From Pyrenochaeta sp. MPI-SDFR-AT-0127 (Eukaryota; Ascomycota; Dothideomycetes; Pleosporales; Cucurbitariaceae), in NCBI GenBank assembly GCA_020747015.1, contig JAGTJM010000033.1:62001-126000 (forward strand): a stretch of DNA of 64,000 nucleotides, in the 5' to 3' direction. Shown here one piece after another: positions 12,448-21,497 of the stretch (the first letter of the stretch is position 1; each line of letters starts with the position of its first letter). Both the position numbers and the translations under genes were made by a program. The notes beneath the pieces were generated by a model that saw nothing but the letters and a program-made list of their open reading frames with translations, had not been told where the DNA came from and ran no database searches.

Positions 12448-13824
12448 CTATTGCACCATACCCTCAACAGTACCGACGGGTCTCTCGACGATACTGATGC
12501 ATCCACTGACAATGCTCTTTCTCGCATCCTCAGAGCTCACATTCTGTCCTCCGAGGTACAGGAGCCATACCAATCTGCCAACCCGCTCATCTTTGACTTC
12601 ACCTAGCCAGGTTGACTTGCCCATCTTCTCACTCTTGTCCTTGTGTACAATAGGCTGGTACAAAGCGCCCAATGAACCTTGCTTACTCCTAGCTAGGATG
12701 ATGACGCTACCTTTTGGCGCCTTACCCTTACCCTGGAAAAGGTTCTTAAAGTCCTTCATTGCCAGGCCGAATGATTCGTCCGAAAACTCATTCTCTTCGA
12801 CCGGCTTTGGAAGGGCAATCGACTTGCTCTCGGTAGCCTGTTGCCTCAACAACTCGGCTTGCTTCCGTCGCACTTCATCCGTACGCGAGGCAATACCGCG
12901 CATCCAGCCATCCTGAAGATGCTTGAAATCCGTGCCTCGACATGGCACAACGCGGAAAGCCATATCGACGCCACCCGAACCGTGCTGGCTTAAAATAGCC
13001 TCCCAGATCTGGTTGCTCTTTTCCGGATCAAGCAGCGACTGGCGGAGATCTTCCTTCTCGCCAGGGATGAGGGCAGAGGCAGTGGGATTCACCGTGTTGA
13101 TGAGGTGGTTTTGGAGAGTAGATAAATCAGCAGTCTTGACATAGAGACCAACAACATAGACCTGGACCTTTAGAAATGATACCTTTCTTATGCCGAGGCC
13201 GAGAAGAGTATATTCAGCGTCGCTGCTGATAGCCTCAGGGCCGGTTGCATCGGCGGGAAGGCGGATGGTGCGCGGAAAGTAAGGTACGTAGGTTGTTCCT
13301 GTTTCTACGAGCTCAATAGCATCTGCATCTGATGCTTGTGGGTTCTCAGATGATGCTGGAGCAGCGATGACCTTATCCCCCGCGGCGATGACAACCTTTT
13401 TCCCTTGAAACTCGTCTGCTGCTTTTCGTGGAGCATCTGTCTTTGTTGGTGGCCCCATGATCATATCGACTATGCCTCGGCTAGGATTCTCATCTTTCCC
13501 GTCATCCTTCTCTTCAAGCGGTGGTACGTCCCATAATCGAACGAGGATCATGGGTGCAATCATGGACAGTGCAGCACCAAGAGCCAGCCAATTTCGTCTC
13601 TTAATCGCCGCAGCACGACGAATTGCTTCTGCACGGTGCACAGAGACGAATTCTGCATCGGACCGTGGACCTCTGGGTCTTGATGTATTCTTGAGTACAG
13701 ACTCCAAGTCGGCTCTAGCAGAGCGGGAATTGTTTCGAAGCTGCGGACTCGAACGGAGAGGCGCTGGTGGCGTGAATAGGCAGCGGAAGAGTGGCCGCCG
13801 TGCGGCGAGGCGTATTGGCATCAT
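12448..13824 (-). CDS. AIM18: AIM18/AIM46-like mitochondrial chalcone-isomerase fold protein
   Basis: A single exon gives 458 aa from the ATG at 13824. The frame is open to a further upstream ATG only from 13911 and without a better leader, so I chose M-M-P-I-R-L-A-A-R-R because it starts an Arg-rich, acid-free mitochondrial targeting sequence. One membrane helix (NWLALGAALSMIAPMILV) follows near residues 75-95. The chalcone-flavanone isomerase-like domain then runs from a TGPEAIS..YTLLGLGIRKV segment near residue 195 through VQVYVVGLYVKTADL to the C-terminus. This matches fungal AIM18/AIM46 proteins of the inner membrane, whose enzymatic activity is not established. Its 5' end faces NSE3, so the two share a 227 bp intergenic promoter. 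Confidence 0.85.
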   Translation of the reverse strand: MMPIRLAARRPLFRCLFTPPAPLRSSPQLRNNSRSARADLESVLKNTSRPRGPRSDAEFVSVHRAEAIRRAAAIKRRNWLALGAALSMIAPMILVRLWDVPPLEEKDDGKDENPSRGIVDMIMGPPTKTDAPRKAADEFQGKKVVIAAGDKVIAAPASSENPQASDADAIELVETGTTYVPYFPRTIRLPADATGPEAISSDAEYTLLGLGIRKVSFLKVQVYVVGLYVKTADLSTLQNHLINTVNPTASALIPGEKEDLRQSLLDPEKSNQIWEAILSQHGSGGVDMAFRVVPCRGTDFKHLQDGWMRGIASRTDEVRRKQAELLRQQATESKSIALPKPVEENEFSDESFGLAMKDFKNLFQGKGKAPKGSVIILARSKQGSLGALYQPIVHKDKSEKMGKSTWLGEVKDERVGRLVWLLYLGGQNVSSEDARKSIVSGCISIVERPVGTVEGMVQ

Positions 13825-14051
13825 GGCGGGCGCATTTATCCCAGGCGTAGTGATGAGGTTCCAGATGGCATGAGGTGAGAAGCTTGGGCCATTGCATGAT
13901 GTCGTTGCCAAGCGAACTCTTTAGCTTGGTGAATGCCGAGGCGCGTCCGACGCGTTCATCAGCCCCACGCGGGCAGCCGGACTTGAGGTGCAACCTAACT
14001 ATTCACGACTCGCGATTTTTTTTGGGCGGTTACGCCCTCACGAGATACAGG

Positions 14052-15174
14052 ATGGCTCCAAGAGCAGGTAAACGGCGAGCGCCTGCCGAGGACGAAGACG
14101 AGCCTACATCCGCACAGACACAGCGCAACAGGCCACGAGACGCCACGCCCGAGGAAGACGAAGATGTCGATATGGAGGGCACTCAGCAGGACAATGGCAG
14201 TGGCGGTATCCAACAACTCTCAAAAGGCCTAGTACGATACGCACTATCTTGTGAATATGCGCGCAAACCTATCAAGCGTCAAGATATCAACGAGAAGGGT
14301 GTGTGCTCTTGTGAGGGCAATATGACCATGTATTAATGTAGATGCAGTACTTGGCTCACACACTCGTCTCTTCAAGGAGGTTTTCTCAAGTGCAAATTCC
14401 CAACTTATGGAGGTATTCGGCATGCAGATGGTGGAGCTGCCCAAAGCAGACCGGGTGACAATCAGGCAAAAGCGAGGTATGTTACGGTCTTGCATCATCA
14501 GTCTCCATCTAACGACCTTAGCTGCTGCGGCATCGGATTCACAGAGCAAGACCAGCAGCATATGGATACTACAGACCATACTTCCAGAGCAATATCGAAT
14601 ACCAGAAGTCATCGGCCCCTCACGGCCCATTGAAGAAGGCCTGATCAACAAAGAAGACTCGTACGTCGGCCTGTACACTACGGCAATTGCGCTCATAACA
14701 ATCTCTGGGGGTATGATTGCCGAAGGGAAGCTCGACCGCGCGTTGCGCCGCATGAACGCAGACCAGAGCACGCCGATTGGCAACAAGGACAAGACGCTCG
14801 CAACCATGGTCAAAGATGGATACATTGTCAAGGTCAAGGACTCATCGAGCGGGGAGGAAACGGTCGACTATATTGTGGGGCCGCGAGGGAAGGTCGAGGT
14901 GGGAAGAGACGGCGTGGCCAATCTGGTTAGGGTTATATGGGGTGAAAGTGAGGACCCAGAGGAGCTCGAGAAGCGAATCCAGAGAACGCTGGACGTGGCA
15001 GAGGTATATCATGATAGCAATGTGACTGGCGAGTCTGGCGGTGTTGGTAGTAGTAGTAGTAGTAGTGGTGGTGGTGGTGGTGGTGCTGCTGCTGCTGCAG
15101 CAGTGGCTGCGTCACAGACGAGGGCGCGAAAACGGGGACGACCGAGAAACGACGATGCTGAGGTATATGATTGA
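14052..15174 (+). CDS. NSE3: SMC5-SMC6 complex subunit Nse3 (MAGE domain)
   Basis: Nse3 is the MAGE-fold subunit that pairs with the Nse1 RING protein in the SMC5/6 genome-stability complex. Exons 14052-14298, 14348-14476 and 14522-15174 join in frame to 342 aa, with introns of 49 and 45 nt. An acidic, charged N-terminus (about 50 residues) precedes the winged-helix MAGE domain. That domain carries LVRYALSCEYARKPIKRQDI, then VFGMQMVELPK, YVGLYTTAIALI and KDKTLATMVKDGYI..DYIVGPRGKVEVG. The C-terminus is unusual: homopolymer runs of Ser, Gly and Ala encoded by pure triplet repeats, then a KRGRPR AT-hook-like motif three residues before an acidic end. The start is the first ATG after the TTTTTTTT tract. 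Confidence 0.9.
15046..15105 (+). repeat. Coding trinucleotide repeats (AGT)n(GGT)n(GCT)n
   Basis: Three successive perfect or near-perfect trinucleotide tracts lie in the last exon of NSE3. They encode poly-Ser, then poly-Gly, then poly-Ala. On this strand the units pass from AGT to GGT to GCT by single-base unit changes, suggesting serial slippage. Length variation would keep the frame and leave the downstream AT-hook-like tail in place. Confidence 0.9.
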
Positions 15175-15691
15175 TCAGATGACGATGACCATTTTGCATG
15201 AGATGCCCGAAAATGAAGCATGTGTTGTACGCGCCAGCACCTGTGCCGTGCCGCCATGCTACAGAGCATTCAGGCGAGGGCGCGCATGCCGCTGAGGTTG
15301 CATCATCGACCCGAGCCCAGGCAACTCGAGAGGCCGGCGAGCGACAACGAGCAGCTGCATATATGTATCGGATGCCGGGGCGTGCATGTAGCGGTCTGGC
15401 GCCATTTGTCAGCGTGACGGGCGCAGAAAGAGGAGTTTGCAGGTGGTGAGGGTATGGCTGCATGCAATGGGCAACGGTCCACACCCCCCTCTCTCAAGCA
15501 CCTGCTGCACTTGCTGCGCGCCAAGCCGAGTGATGGAAACGGCTCCATTTTCCACAGCCAGCCAGCCGAACCCGCCCAACTTTGTCCTTGTACCTTTTCT
15601 CGCTCCAGCGCGCTCGTCCGGCATGCGTGCTTCGTCCTGCACGACCTGAGCGACGACAGCAGCCGACCACCAGCAACTCGCCGGCACCACC
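15175..15691. other. Intergenic, promoter of the PHD-finger gene
   Basis: About 520 bp lie between NSE3 and SPP1, which run in the same direction. It must hold the NSE3 terminator and the SPP1 promoter. The last 200 bp are C/T-rich on the plus strand, in keeping with a fungal core promoter. I see no small gene. Confidence 0.5.
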
Positions 15692-17932
15692 ATGAGCAGC
15701 ATCAACTCGCTCCTCAACCACGGGCCGGCCGCCTCAGAGCGCCGCGAGTCCGTCGGCGACTACCAGGCGCAGACGACCACCTTCGAGGCCGCCGACGCCC
15801 TCACTGCCCTCGCCACCCTGGGCAGCGGGCAGCAGTATGCCGCCGCCCCGACGCGCGAGCTGCCCTCGCCCACGGCCTTCTCCAGCGCGCCGCGACGCAC
15901 CAGCAGCTTCGGCTCCCACCACGCGCCCGTCGAGCCATCGCCGCCCCTCGACACCCCCCAGGCCCTCTCGCCGACCCTCGACCAGTACCACCACGGCTCC
16001 AACTCGCCAGAAGAGCAGAAGCGTCGCCAGTCGCTCATGTCGCGGTCCTCGCCCGTGCCTGTCCTCGCCCCCATACAGAATTTGTCGTCGGCCCTGCACG
16101 AGCAGACGCGAGACGGGCCGACGTCAACGCCCATCGACAAAGACGTGTCTCACGCCGTCTCCCCCTCGTCGCGCTCAAGTCAAGGCGGTGAGGTTGCCCG
16201 AGACAGCACCCAGAACCCCAGACCCGAGTTGGCGAGCAGTACACCGCACCCCATATCCACCAACATATTGCCTTCACACGACAGTGACGCCCAATTGCCC
16301 TCCCCCCAGCCTTTCATCAAAAATGAGCCCTCCGGCACGCCTCGAGAAAGCACTCCTGCCACTGCTGGTGCACAAATGGCACGGCAAAGCTCAATCACCG
16401 ACGAGAATATGGACGCTGACACGCTAAAAGCCCTTGAGATCGCCAAGCTGAGCGACCTTGGCCTGCGTGCAAAGCGGACTGGCAGTGTTACGGACAGCCT
16501 TGCGTCGCCCATCGACTCCAAACCAGCGCTTGTGCCCTCCAAGAAACGGCCTGCGCCATCGTCGGCTCCAGCGGTAAAGAAGAAGGGCACCGCAAAGGCC
16601 ATGAAGCCGTCCAAGAAGCGCAGGATCGATCCAGAGGATGGCTCTACGGGGCGCTCCGTTACACCCACCTCTCGCCACTCGAAATCGAAAAAGAAAGGCT
16701 CCCAGGCCGGCACCCCAGCACTCGAATCCTCGCCCGCTCCCGACCACTCTTCACAAGCAGCACCCTCGGACGATGAGGGCGACTCCTCCGAAGACCACAA
16801 TCTCTACTGCATATGCAAGAAGCCGGACAATCACAAGTGGATGATTGGGTGCGACGGCGGGTGCGACGACTGGTTTCATGGCGACTGTGTGGACATGAAG
16901 CAGGCAGACGAGGGGCTGGTGGACAGGTTCATCTGCCCGCTCTGCGAAGAGAACGGGAGAGGAAACACCACATGGAAGCCCATGTGCAGGCGAGATGGCT
17001 GTCGAAGACCTGCTAGGGTGACCAAAGACAAGGAAAGCAAATACTGCTCGGACGATTGCGGTGTGCTCTTCATGTCGGAACAGCTCCAACGGACAGCAGG
17101 TGCGAGGAATGCAAATGGGTCCAAAGACAAGTCAAGGAAGAAGAAAAAGACCACCGAAAATGAACTTGGAGACGAAGAAGAACCAACGCCTTTAGGTGGC
17201 GTACTACGAGCAAAGGACCTGAAGGCGCTGGTGGATGCGTCACCAAACATCCAAACTTTCAAAAACCTGGGCACCGGCGTCCTTTCTCCCCCTCAGACTG
17301 CATCCCCGACCCGGGTGACCTTCGGGGGCGTACCCAATGGTGAAGATCTGGCCCTCACCGTCGGCGAGACGGAACGTCTTACGGCGCTGCACAACGAGAA
17401 ATCACAGTTGAAGGATAGACTGGAGGTGCTGAAGGACCGCGAGAAGTTTGTCAGCATGGCAAAAGAGCAAGCGACGCGCGTTGCAGAGCGTGAAAAGATA
17501 AAACTGAAGGAATTCTGCGGCTATGATGCTCGATTGAGCTGGTCTGATGCCGAGTTTCTCCTCTGGCGGAACAGTAAGCAGGGTCATGCGGCTTTCAAAT
17601 TCAACACGCTATCGCCTACGCAAGAGCAAGTGCAGGCCATACCCGCTGTCAATGGATCCGATTCGATGGCCGTAGAAGCGAAGGAGAGTGTGTGTCTGAA
17701 GAAAAGATGCCCCAAACATCCACAGTGGCAAAAGCTCAATCTTCAGGATGCGAGGTTTGAGGAGCTCGAGGTTGTAGAGGCCATTAGGGAATGTGAGAAA
17801 GAGGAGCGTAGCGTCCGAGAGAGGGCCAGACGGAGAGGGGCAAAGGATGGACTGGCGAAAGAGCTTACGGCTGGGGATGGGAGTAAAGAGCAGAGGAATC
17901 GAGAAGGCTGGGTGGAGGTGGTCTCTTCATAA
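15692..17932 (+). CDS. SPP1: COMPASS (Set1C) subunit Spp1, PHD finger protein
   Basis: An intronless 746 aa frame. Spp1 reads H3K4 methylation and links the Set1 methyltransferase complex to chromatin. The N-terminal 360 residues are Ser/Pro-rich and disordered, with a basic KKR/KKK nuclear-localisation cluster near 285-340. The PHD finger lies at about residues 370-420 (YCICKKPDNHKWMIGCD, DWFHGDCV, FICPLC). It is followed by the second Cys cluster typical of Spp1/Cps40 (CRRDGCRRPARVTKDKESKYCSDDCG, about 430-457). A predicted coiled coil sits near 560-610, then a KKRCPKHPQWQKL motif and a charged helix to the end. It is much longer than the yeast protein, mostly from the disordered N-terminus. 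Confidence 0.9.
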   Translation: MSSINSLLNHGPAASERRESVGDYQAQTTTFEAADALTALATLGSGQQYAAAPTRELPSPTAFSSAPRRTSSFGSHHAPVEPSPPLDTPQALSPTLDQYHHGSNSPEEQKRRQSLMSRSSPVPVLAPIQNLSSALHEQTRDGPTSTPIDKDVSHAVSPSSRSSQGGEVARDSTQNPRPELASSTPHPISTNILPSHDSDAQLPSPQPFIKNEPSGTPRESTPATAGAQMARQSSITDENMDADTLKALEIAKLSDLGLRAKRTGSVTDSLASPIDSKPALVPSKKRPAPSSAPAVKKKGTAKAMKPSKKRRIDPEDGSTGRSVTPTSRHSKSKKKGSQAGTPALESSPAPDHSSQAAPSDDEGDSSEDHNLYCICKKPDNHKWMIGCDGGCDDWFHGDCVDMKQADEGLVDRFICPLCEENGRGNTTWKPMCRRDGCRRPARVTKDKESKYCSDDCGVLFMSEQLQRTAGARNANGSKDKSRKKKKTTENELGDEEEPTPLGGVLRAKDLKALVDASPNIQTFKNLGTGVLSPPQTASPTRVTFGGVPNGEDLALTVGETERLTALHNEKSQLKDRLEVLKDREKFVSMAKEQATRVAEREKIKLKEFCGYDARLSWSDAEFLLWRNSKQGHAAFKFNTLSPTQEQVQAIPAVNGSDSMAVEAKESVCLKKRCPKHPQWQKLNLQDARFEELEVVEAIRECEKEERSVRERARRRGAKDGLAKELTAGDGSKEQRNREGWVEVVSS

Positions 17933-18346
17933 CGTGCGTGGGAGAGGCCTGGACGCTGGGGGTTTGGAAAGCAGACAGACACATTGAAGATAGGAGAGAA
18001 AAAAAAAAAGCTTGGATATGGCATATACCCCCGTTCCTTGTAAGATTTGGTATTGCTGGCAGGCGCTGGGAGACATAAAATAAAAAGCGCATCACCGGTT
18101 TCGCCGCTCCGTCTTGCTACTCTAGGAACACGCTCGCAGCAACTTTATTAGTATGGTTTAATGATCATTCATAACATTCAACGCACTGGGAAGAGCATGT
18201 GATTGGAAATCTTCAGAGTTGTCTTGTGTTTATCAACACCATGGGCAAGTTTGGTCATGGTTGTGTATATTGCGGACTGGTTGCTAAAGGGCTAGATATA
18301 TACATGGTCCTCTTCGTCAGCAAGATGTGATGCATGTGTCCACCTT
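17933..18346. other. Convergent 3' flank
   Basis: About 410 bp separate the convergent SPP1 (plus) and alpha/beta hydrolase (minus) genes. An A-run lies at about 18000-18009 and AATAAA-like sequence (ATAAAATAAAAAG) near 18076, plausible polyadenylation context for SPP1. No gene seen. Confidence 0.4.
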
Positions 18347-20446
18347 CTATGCCCCATCCTTACTATTCAGCTTGATACCCCTCTCAACGAGTGCCTCGAG
18401 CCAGTCGGCGAATTCAGCCCTCATCTCGACAGGCAATGCATGTCCTTGGCCCTTTATAAAATGCTTCTCCACCTCGCCTTGCTGCCACACATCTTCTTCA
18501 GCCTCGAGACCCAACCAGTTCTCCGCTCCCGTCTTTCCCTCACCTTTCTCCAAGCCCCTCCACAGCACCACGCCATGCGGGAAAGTAATCATGCGATCCT
18601 GCGTGCCATGGACCACCATGATTCTACTCTTGCCCACGCTCGTAGCAAGCTGCTGCAGTTGCTCGGCGCTTTTGTGATGCCAGCCTGCCGCAATGGCCTG
18701 TAAGATGAAGCCGGCTCTTTGGAACTGCTCCGTTTGTTGGCGTTTCCAAAGCTCGTTGGCGGCGAAGCGATCTCCATTTGTAGGAAAGGCCTGTTTGACA
18801 GGCTCTAGCGTGTCGGGAGAGTCGAGCCATGATTGGGTGTAGAGATTCTTCTTCACATTCTCAATCTGTGTGTCGATTGATTTGGGAATGAAGAGATTGG
18901 CGCGGTTCCAGAGGTTTTCTACGAAGCCCTGAGTCGGTTAGACGGCTTGATGTTCATTACTGACTTGACCCGGTCCCCAGAGCAGACTCAACTCTAGATA
19001 GGTCATGGGTAGGTTATGTTGTTCAAGGTAGGTTCAGAGACTTTTCGTCAAAGGCTGTTCAGAGCTGCACGAGGATTACAATTCAAACAGGACCGATGTG
19101 TAATAAACCACACGACACAGTTCTTGTCACTGCACATGCAAGCACTTGAGGAGTATAGGAGATGGGCGCTTACGGTAGTTCTAAAAATGCCGGCAGCAGT
19201 TGACACAAGCGAGAGCGTACATATGCGATCAGGGATAAGCACAGCCTGTACATCCTTGTCAGCTCATTCATTCTATGTTAAGCCTTGTCCAGATCTTGAT
19301 CGTGAAGGTCTGAAGCCGGGACTTTGCGGGGTGCCATGATAGCAATGAGCATGTTTGAAACACGGTAAAGTACGGTAAGACTTGCGAGGGCGGGGCGGGG
19401 CGGAGCGGAATGCGGGAAGGCCGTAGAGATTGCAGGGTGATGCTTGGTATCAGAATGGCAGATGGTGTTTGATGCCCTTGGCACCTGGTGTTAGGGGGAT
19501 ATATTTAGTTGCACGGAAGGTGTAGGATCCGTGATCCGTGATCCGTGAATCGAACGACACGCAAGTCGAGAGCATTAAAGATGCTTTTGTGGGGAGAAAT
19601 TGGCGTGGAGATTGATGGACGTACCAATTCTTGCGCAATCATGCCGCCTATCAAAGCAGACGCAGCGTTAGGGTAAATCTCGACTGCCGATGGTACAAGG
19701 ACACTCACCCATGCTAATGCCAATGACGTGCAAGTCGCGTTTGCCTGTCCAGCCAAGATGATCGACAAGCTCCACGACATCCTTGGCCATCTCAGACGTC
19801 GAGTATCGGAATCTGGGTTTGTCCGAGTCGCCAATGCCGCGGTTATCGAAGACGAGGGAGGAGTATTGGTCAGCTTTGGCGTGGGCAAAGTCCTTTGTTT
19901 GGCGCTGCCATGCATATTTCATGCCTCCCAGGCCCATAATCCACTACATGGTGTCAATTTGATGGAGATGCAGCGTTTGGTGGTGGACGGGGGTAAGGAC
20001 GGAGTTAGTGGGACGGAGAGAGACGGAAGGTGGTTTGTAGGGGGAAGACGGTATAAGCAGCACGCAGGCTCAGGAACATGAGACGTAGGACAAGAGGTTG
20101 AGACGGTCAATGCGACCGAAACGAAACAGTGACAGGAGCTCGCTACCGACTCGCACGCAGCGGGAAGCCAGGCAGAAGTGTGCTAGAAGGCTTGTCTGAC
20201 AAATGATGGAGCACAGCGAGCGGTTTGGGGTGCAGAGTGTTGGAAGCGAGGCCAAAAATGGAAACGGCGTCACGCACTCACCACCAGGTGTCGAGGGCCG
20301 TGGCCGTGGATCTCGTAAGCAATCTTTATCGGGCCGCCTCTGGCTGTGGCCACGTGCAGCTGGGCCTTTTGCTGCGGTTGGAGGTCCCATACGGTGTGGT
20401 TGTATTCGGGGTGCTTGGCCAGCTCGTCGGCGGTGAGTGGGGCCAT
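18347..20446 (-). CDS. Alpha/beta hydrolase (uncharacterised)
   Basis: Five exons join to 358 aa: 20446-20282, 19943-19709, 19647-19625, 19245-19174, 18928-18347. All junctions keep phase and have GT/AG ends. The core matches the alpha/beta hydrolase fold. It has an oxyanion-region MGLGG, an FDNRGIGDSD strand-loop, and the nucleophile elbow G-I-S-M-G with Ser132. The likely acid is Asp276 in HGTQDRM and the base His328 in GQGHALP, so the triad is complete. There is no signal peptide, so it is probably cytosolic. The substrate cannot be told. Introns 1, 3 and 4 are unusually long for this window (338, 379, 245 nt), and exon 3 is only 23 nt, so that junction is the weakest. Confidence 0.8.
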
Positions 20447-20680
20447 TTGGCAGCTCTGTATCCAGCGCAGAAATTCAGTACTGGCAATGGCGCGTTAGCA
20501 TATGCACTGCACGCAGCACTCGGGATGCGATACAATCCAGGGCGCTTGCGATTGATGATGCGACGGGGCAAGTTGCGACAAAGGTGGCGCAGCGCCGGCA
20601 GACGACAGTTGGGGTTGTGGTGTGCGGGTGTTCCATTTGTGGCTACTGGCGCTCGGCATGCTGGAGTAAGACCAGACCAG

Positions 20681-20705
20681 ACAGGACAGGACAGGACAGG
20701 ACAGG
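20681..20705 (+). repeat. Pentanucleotide array (ACAGG)5
   Basis: Five perfect tandem copies of ACAGG lie upstream of the Zn2Cys6 regulator. It is a simple slippage-type microsatellite. No function can be read from the sequence. Confidence 0.9.
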
Positions 20706-21096
20706 GCCAGAGGCATGCAGGTTGGGGGCAGATGGGTCCATGTCTAAAAATGAAAGATGCACACTCACTATTTCGGGGTACGCTGGCAGCACGTTGTGGG
20801 CAGGGAAGGGAGGGGGGTTGATATAAGGGCGTCGCACTCTTATTCCCATGCTATTCTGGCTGCTGATATCGCAGTGGAGCCTCGGATCTGTGCATGGGCG
20901 CCCGCCCGCTGCTCGTAAAGCAACGTGCAGGAACGTCATACAATCTAGTCTTCTTTAAGCCTCAGCTGCTCGCTCTTTTGACTAGAGCTGCAACGGACGA
21001 CGAGCGGACCTGGTGGGAGGATTTTCCCGTACATCCATCCACTCGTATGTTTTTGATGCTTGATGCTTGAAGCTCCAAGCTCTCGCCCTCTCGCCC

Positions 21097-21135
21097 CACA
21101 CACACACACACACACACTCTCTCTCTCTCTCTCTC
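21097..21135 (+). repeat. Compound microsatellite (CA)n(CT)n
   Basis: A run of ten CA units passes directly into about ten CT units, some 360 bp upstream of the regulator start codon. It is probably in its promoter or leader. Confidence 0.9.
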
Positions 21136-21497
21136 GCTCTCTTGCTCTTTTAGTCCCCTCATCGCCGCCCAGCGGACTGTCCCGCCTCAGAACCTCGACA
21201 CACTGGACCCGCCCATTGCTGCGCGCCTCACGTCCGACGGCGGGCAGATGCATCTTCCCAGCAATCCCAAACAAGCTTCTGCCTCACCCGTTCGCTCCTC
21301 GCCGCGATTCGATAGTCGACTAGTCTGCGACAGTCATCCTCCAGTCCCTTGGTGACGGCCCTGCTCGGCACCGTTTCATCTGGCCCCTCCGACTCTCCCG
21401 CACTGCTCTCTCGCTCACAAAACAACACCACGCCCCCGTCCTCCCACGAGGGAGCCATTGCTCTGCACCAAACCAAACCAAAAAGCCTACCGCCGCC

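Larger units (their letters stand above)
20447..21497. other. Divergent intergenic region with simple repeats
   Basis: About 1.05 kb separate the divergent alpha/beta hydrolase and Zn2Cys6 regulator genes. It holds a pentanucleotide array and a CA/CT microsatellite (listed separately). The last 200 bp before 21498 are strongly C-rich/T-rich on the plus strand, as expected for the leader of the regulator gene. Confidence 0.5.

Noticed and set aside
15454..16427. Long frames in other phases over the 5' part of SPP1
   Set aside because: They arise from the GC-biased third positions of the real coding frame, which carries the PHD finger further on.
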